Origin: Saccharothrix luteola
GTDB lineage: Bacteria > Actinomycetota > Actinomycetes > Mycobacteriales > Pseudonocardiaceae
DNA length: 64,000 nucleotides
Reading direction: 5' to 3'
Assembly: GCF_020859565.1 (NCBI RefSeq)
Contig: NZ_JAJHUO010000018.1
Coordinates: forward strand, 166,468-230,467
The notes beneath the pieces were generated by a model, which saw only the letters and a program-made list of their open reading frames with translations, had not been told where the DNA came from and ran no database searches. Numbering within the stretch: the stretch's first letter is position 1; every line of letters begins with the position of its first letter. Of this stretch, positions 61,452 through 64,000 are shown piece by piece. Both the position numbers and the translations under genes were made by a program.

Positions 61452-61712
61452 ATGAACGCTTGGGGATTGTCCGAGGGGGGCACCCGGGCACAACAGGGGT
61501 TGGACGAGCTCTCCGACCGGCAGCGGGCCGTGCTCCGCTGCCTGGCCAGGGGGCTCGCGGACCACGAGATAGCGCGGGTGCTGGCGCTGAGCCAGCACCA
61601 GGTGGGGGCGGTGGTGTCGGAGATCCTTCGCGCGTTGAACCTGCGTGATCGGATGGCGGCGGTGGTCTACGCCCACGAGACGGGGATCATCAGATTGCCC
61701 CTGCCGCGGTGA
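61452..61712 (+). CDS. LuxR-type HTH mini-protein
   Basis: 86 residues from ATG 61452. Nearly the whole protein is a GerE/LuxR helix-turn-helix: LSDRQRAVLRCLARGLADHEIARVLALSQHQVGAVVSEILRALNLRDRMAAVVYA. There is no receiver or ligand domain, so it is either a stand-alone DNA-binding subunit or the remnant of a larger regulator. It lies between pcnA and a convergent MFS gene. No strong ribosome binding site. Confidence 0.8.
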   Translation: MNAWGLSEGGTRAQQGLDELSDRQRAVLRCLARGLADHEIARVLALSQHQVGAVVSEILRALNLRDRMAAVVYAHETGIIRLPLPR

Positions 61713-61726
61713 CGCGGTAGAGGCAC

Positions 61727-63019
61727 TCACGCACGGCGCTTGACCAGCAACAAGTAACCGAGCAGGCCGAGCAGGTAAGCCACCGTCGCGGCGATCACGA
61801 GGCCCGGCGACCGACCGTCCAGGGGCACGACGGCCGCCGCGGCGGTGACTGCTGCCACCTGCGTGGCGTTGAACAACGTGTCGTACAGGGCGAACACCCG
61901 GCCGCGGACCTCGTCGCCGATGTCGCCCTGCACGGCCGCGTCCACGCAGAGCTTGACCACCTGGCCCGCGAACGTGAGCACGAACGACGCGGCCAGGATG
62001 GTCGGCAGCAGCATGGGCAGGCCGAGGCCGAGCTGGGTGGCTGCGGCCAGCACGAGCGCGCCGCAGACCGTGCCGCGCCGGCCGAGCACGTCCACCAGCC
62101 GGTCGGTCACGAGTCCCGCCAGCAGGATGCCCGCGCCACCGGCCACGGCGACCTCGCCGAGCCCCGCCATGCCCGCCTTGAGCGGGCCGTGGTCGGTGAA
62201 CGAGTTGCGCATCAGCAGCAGCGTGAGCAGCAGCGACGCGCCGAACGCGAGCCGGTGCGCGAGCAGCGCCACGAGGGCGGCGGCGACGCTGGGCGCCCGC
62301 CACGCGGCCCGTGCGCCGTCCAGCAGGCCCAGGGCGACCGCGGTGACCGTCCGGCTGGGCTCGTCCACCTCGTCGGGTCCGAGCGCGCCACGCGCGAAGC
62401 GGGAGGCCAGGAAGGCGGCGCCGAGCGAGCCCGCGACGGCGAACGTCGTGGTCCACGCCGAGCCGCCGTCACCGGAGCCGAGCACCGACCGCAACCCCAC
62501 CGCGCAGCCCGCACCGAGCACCGCGGTCAACGCGCCCAGGGTGGTGACGAACGCGTTCGCCTCCACTAGGTGGTCGCCGTCCACCACGTGCGGCAGGGAC
62601 GCGGACAGGCCGGAGCCGACGAACCGGCTCACCCCCGTGACGAACAGCGCCGAGGCGTACAGCGGCACGCCGGCGAGCCCGAGCCCGACGGCCGCCGCGG
62701 TGAGCAGGATGAACACGGCACGGGTGAGGTTCGCCACGACCAGCACCCGGCGGCGGTCCCACCGGTCGAGCAGGGCGCCCGCGAACGGGCCAACGACCGA
62801 GTACGGGAGCAGCAGCACGGCGAACCCGGCCGCGACGGCGAGCGGGTCGGCGTGGCGCTCGGGGTTGAACAGCACCGCGCCGGCGAGGCCCGCCTGGAAG
62901 AGGCCGTCGCCCCACTGGGCGGCCAGCCGCGAGGCCAGCAACCTGCGGAAGTCCGCCAGCGCGAGGAGTCTCCGGACACCGAGGTGGTGCTTCGCCGCGG
63001 TGGTGCCGGCAGTGGTCAC
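61727..63019 (-). CDS. MFS transporter
   Basis: 430 residues from GTG 63019; about twelve membrane helices, with the loop motif GALLDRWDRRRVLVVANLTRA between helices two and three, and GDIGDEVRGRVFALYDTLFNATQ in the second half. It resembles drug/metabolite exporters of the MFS DHA3-like group. TAGGCT lies seven bases before the GTG and no Shine-Dalgarno is present, so probably leaderless. Longer upstream frames run into non-coding sequence. Confidence 0.88.
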   Translation of the reverse strand: MTTAGTTAAKHHLGVRRLLALADFRRLLASRLAAQWGDGLFQAGLAGAVLFNPERHADPLAVAAGFAVLLLPYSVVGPFAGALLDRWDRRRVLVVANLTRAVFILLTAAAVGLGLAGVPLYASALFVTGVSRFVGSGLSASLPHVVDGDHLVEANAFVTTLGALTAVLGAGCAVGLRSVLGSGDGGSAWTTTFAVAGSLGAAFLASRFARGALGPDEVDEPSRTVTAVALGLLDGARAAWRAPSVAAALVALLAHRLAFGASLLLTLLLMRNSFTDHGPLKAGMAGLGEVAVAGGAGILLAGLVTDRLVDVLGRRGTVCGALVLAAATQLGLGLPMLLPTILAASFVLTFAGQVVKLCVDAAVQGDIGDEVRGRVFALYDTLFNATQVAAVTAAAAVVPLDGRSPGLVIAATVAYLLGLLGYLLLVKRRA

Positions 63020-63056
63020 GGTGGTGAGCCTATGCCTCCGGACCTCCGAACCACGA

Positions 63057-63083
63057 AGGCCGGACCCGCGTGGGGTCCGGCCT
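63057..63083. terminator. Hairpin in MFS/yqgE divergent gap
   Basis: AGGCCGGACCC (63057-63067) pairs with GGGTCCGGCCT (63073-63083), five-base loop, in the 271-bp gap between the divergent genes. With no gene ending here its role is unclear: attenuator, or a terminator left from a lost gene. Confidence 0.5.
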
Positions 63084-63290
63084 CCCTGGCGCCAGGCGCC
63101 CGGTCGCCTCTCGGCGGGTGGCACTACGCGGCTCCAGCCGGACGGTATTCCGCGTAGGCGTTTCAGTGGGCCCGGGGGACTCGATGGCGCCTGACGTCCA
63201 CTACAACGAACACGGTAACCCGGATGTTCCGCCGACCGCGTCCGCGCGGTGTGCGCTGCGTCGCCTGGCCCGCGGTCGTCGTCTGGGATC

Positions 63291-63872
63291 ATGCGTGGTG
63301 TGCGCCCTGATGCCGACGTCGAACCGGGTTCTCTGCTGGTCGCGGCACCGACTCTGATCGACCCCAACTTCCGCCGGACGGTGGTCTACGTGATCGACCA
63401 CCGGGACGAGGGCAGCCTCGGCGTGGTGCTGAACCGCCCGAGCGAGGTCGCCGTCCACGACGTGCTGCCCGCCTGGGGACCGCACGTGAGCAGGCCGCAG
63501 GCCGTCTACATCGGCGGGCCGGTGGAGCAGAAGACGGCGCTGTGCCTGGCCGCGCTGCGCACCGGCGAGGACCTGGCATCACTCGACGGTGTGGTCGGCG
63601 TGCACGGACCGGTGGCGCTGGTCGACCTGGACGCCGACCCTGACGTGCTGGTGGCGAAGGTGCGCGGGATGCGCGTGTTCGCCGGCTACTCCGGCTGGGG
63701 CGAGGGCCAGCTGGGCAACGAGGTCGCGCGCGGCGACTGGATCGTCGTGAAGGGCCTGCCCGACGACGTGCTCACGCCGCCGAACGTCGACCTGTGGGGA
63801 CGGGTGCTGCGCCGTCAGGGCATGCCGACGGCGCTGATGGCGACGTTCCCGACGGACATCCGCCGCAACTAG
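63291..63872 (+). CDS. yqgE: YqgE/AlgH family protein (DUF179)
   Basis: 193 residues from ATG 63291 (or GTG 63297). YqgE signature GSLLVAAPTLIDPNFRRTVVYVIDHRDEGSLGVVLNRPSE, IGGPVEQKTALCL, and FAGYSGWGEGQLGNEVARGDWIV. Length and C-terminus (ALMATFPTDIRRN) look complete. Function uncertain despite wide conservation. Its stop codon overlaps the stop of a convergent transposase. Confidence 0.93.
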   Translation: MRGVRPDADVEPGSLLVAAPTLIDPNFRRTVVYVIDHRDEGSLGVVLNRPSEVAVHDVLPAWGPHVSRPQAVYIGGPVEQKTALCLAALRTGEDLASLDGVVGVHGPVALVDLDADPDVLVAKVRGMRVFAGYSGWGEGQLGNEVARGDWIVVKGLPDDVLTPPNVDLWGRVLRRQGMPTALMATFPTDIRRN

Positions 63873-64000
63873 TTGTATGAGGCCATGACGTTGGTGACGC
63901 CGGTGTGGAGCCGTGTGGCTGGTGGTCGGTTTCCGGCGGCGGTGTGGGGGCGATGGTAGTTGTAGTGCACGTTCCAGATCGTCAGGGCGTCGGTGCGTTG
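63869..64000 (-). CDS. IS481-family transposase, 3' end (cut by window edge)
   Basis: The minus strand from the window edge to a TAG at 63871-63869 encodes 43 residues with WNVHYNYHRPHTAAGNRPP and the C-terminal VTNVMASYN, characteristic of the rve integrase core end of IS481-type transposases. Only the C-terminus is visible, so intactness cannot be judged. No terminal inverted repeat is visible between it and yqgE; the two stops overlap within CTAG. Confidence 0.85.
   Translation of the reverse strand, partial: QRTDALTIWNVHYNYHRPHTAAGNRPPATRLHTGVTNVMASYN

Overview
The window is a high-GC actinobacterial chromosome segment centred on the replication origin. Gene order, leaderless starts, GTG/TTG start codons, DnaA boxes of the TTGTCCACA type and the GTTTCACGTGAAAC parS sites point to the order Pseudonocardiales (a Saccharothrix/Lentzea/Actinosynnema-like organism). 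Genus is an inference from general familiarity with these proteins, not from a search.

Left flank (1-3.6 kb): a PLP enzyme cut by the window edge, divergent from an FAD-linked sugar/alditol oxidase, then a small two-gene unit (NAD(P)-binding protein and an unknown protein). From 4 to 13.7 kb lies tRNA-Leu and the cell-wall/phosphosignalling operon fhaA-fhaB-pstP-rodA-pbpA-pknA-pknB, facing trpG. From 14 to 23 kb come an iron-box-controlled ferredoxin reductase, a class E sortase with a repeat-rich N-terminus, crgA, a PH-domain protein, ppiA-rhomboid-metallohydrolase, and small membrane or lipoproteins. At 23.4-23.8 kb tRNA-Ala and tRNA-Ile flank a 39-residue DLW-39 protein gene.

Origin core (23.8-43.4 kb): DUF3566-gyrA-gyrB-dciA-recF-gnd-dnaN run leftward from oriC (about 33.4-34.4 kb), dnaA lies on its other side, and rpmH-rnpA-yidD-yidC-jag, rsmG-parA-parB run rightward. 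Between jag and rsmG sits an inserted divergent pair, a tyrosine-phosphatase/methyltransferase fusion and a NUDIX hydrolase, among parS sites; four perfect parS cores lie within 1.4 kb.

Right flank (43.6-64 kb): ddl-like ligase and aminotransferase, GNAT, an ArsR-SRPBCC regulator, cwlM, trxA-trxB (behind a SigR-type promoter), anti-sigma and sigM, an inserted VOC/TetR module with a possible new 39-residue basic peptide, then a free-standing pseudokinase, murJ, DUF6049, NUDIX and pcnA. The order matches the Mycobacterium tuberculosis Rv3907c-Rv3924c region apart from the insertions. The window ends with a LuxR-type mini protein, an MFS transporter, yqgE and the 3' end of an IS481-type transposase.

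Functionally, two themes dominate: replication/segregation (dnaA, dnaN, recF, gyrAB, dciA, parABS, oriC) and PknB-controlled peptidoglycan synthesis (PknA/B, PstP, FhaA, RodA, PbpA, CwlM, MurJ plus its pseudokinase), so most known partners of the FhaA-MurJ and PknB-CwlM circuits are encoded here.
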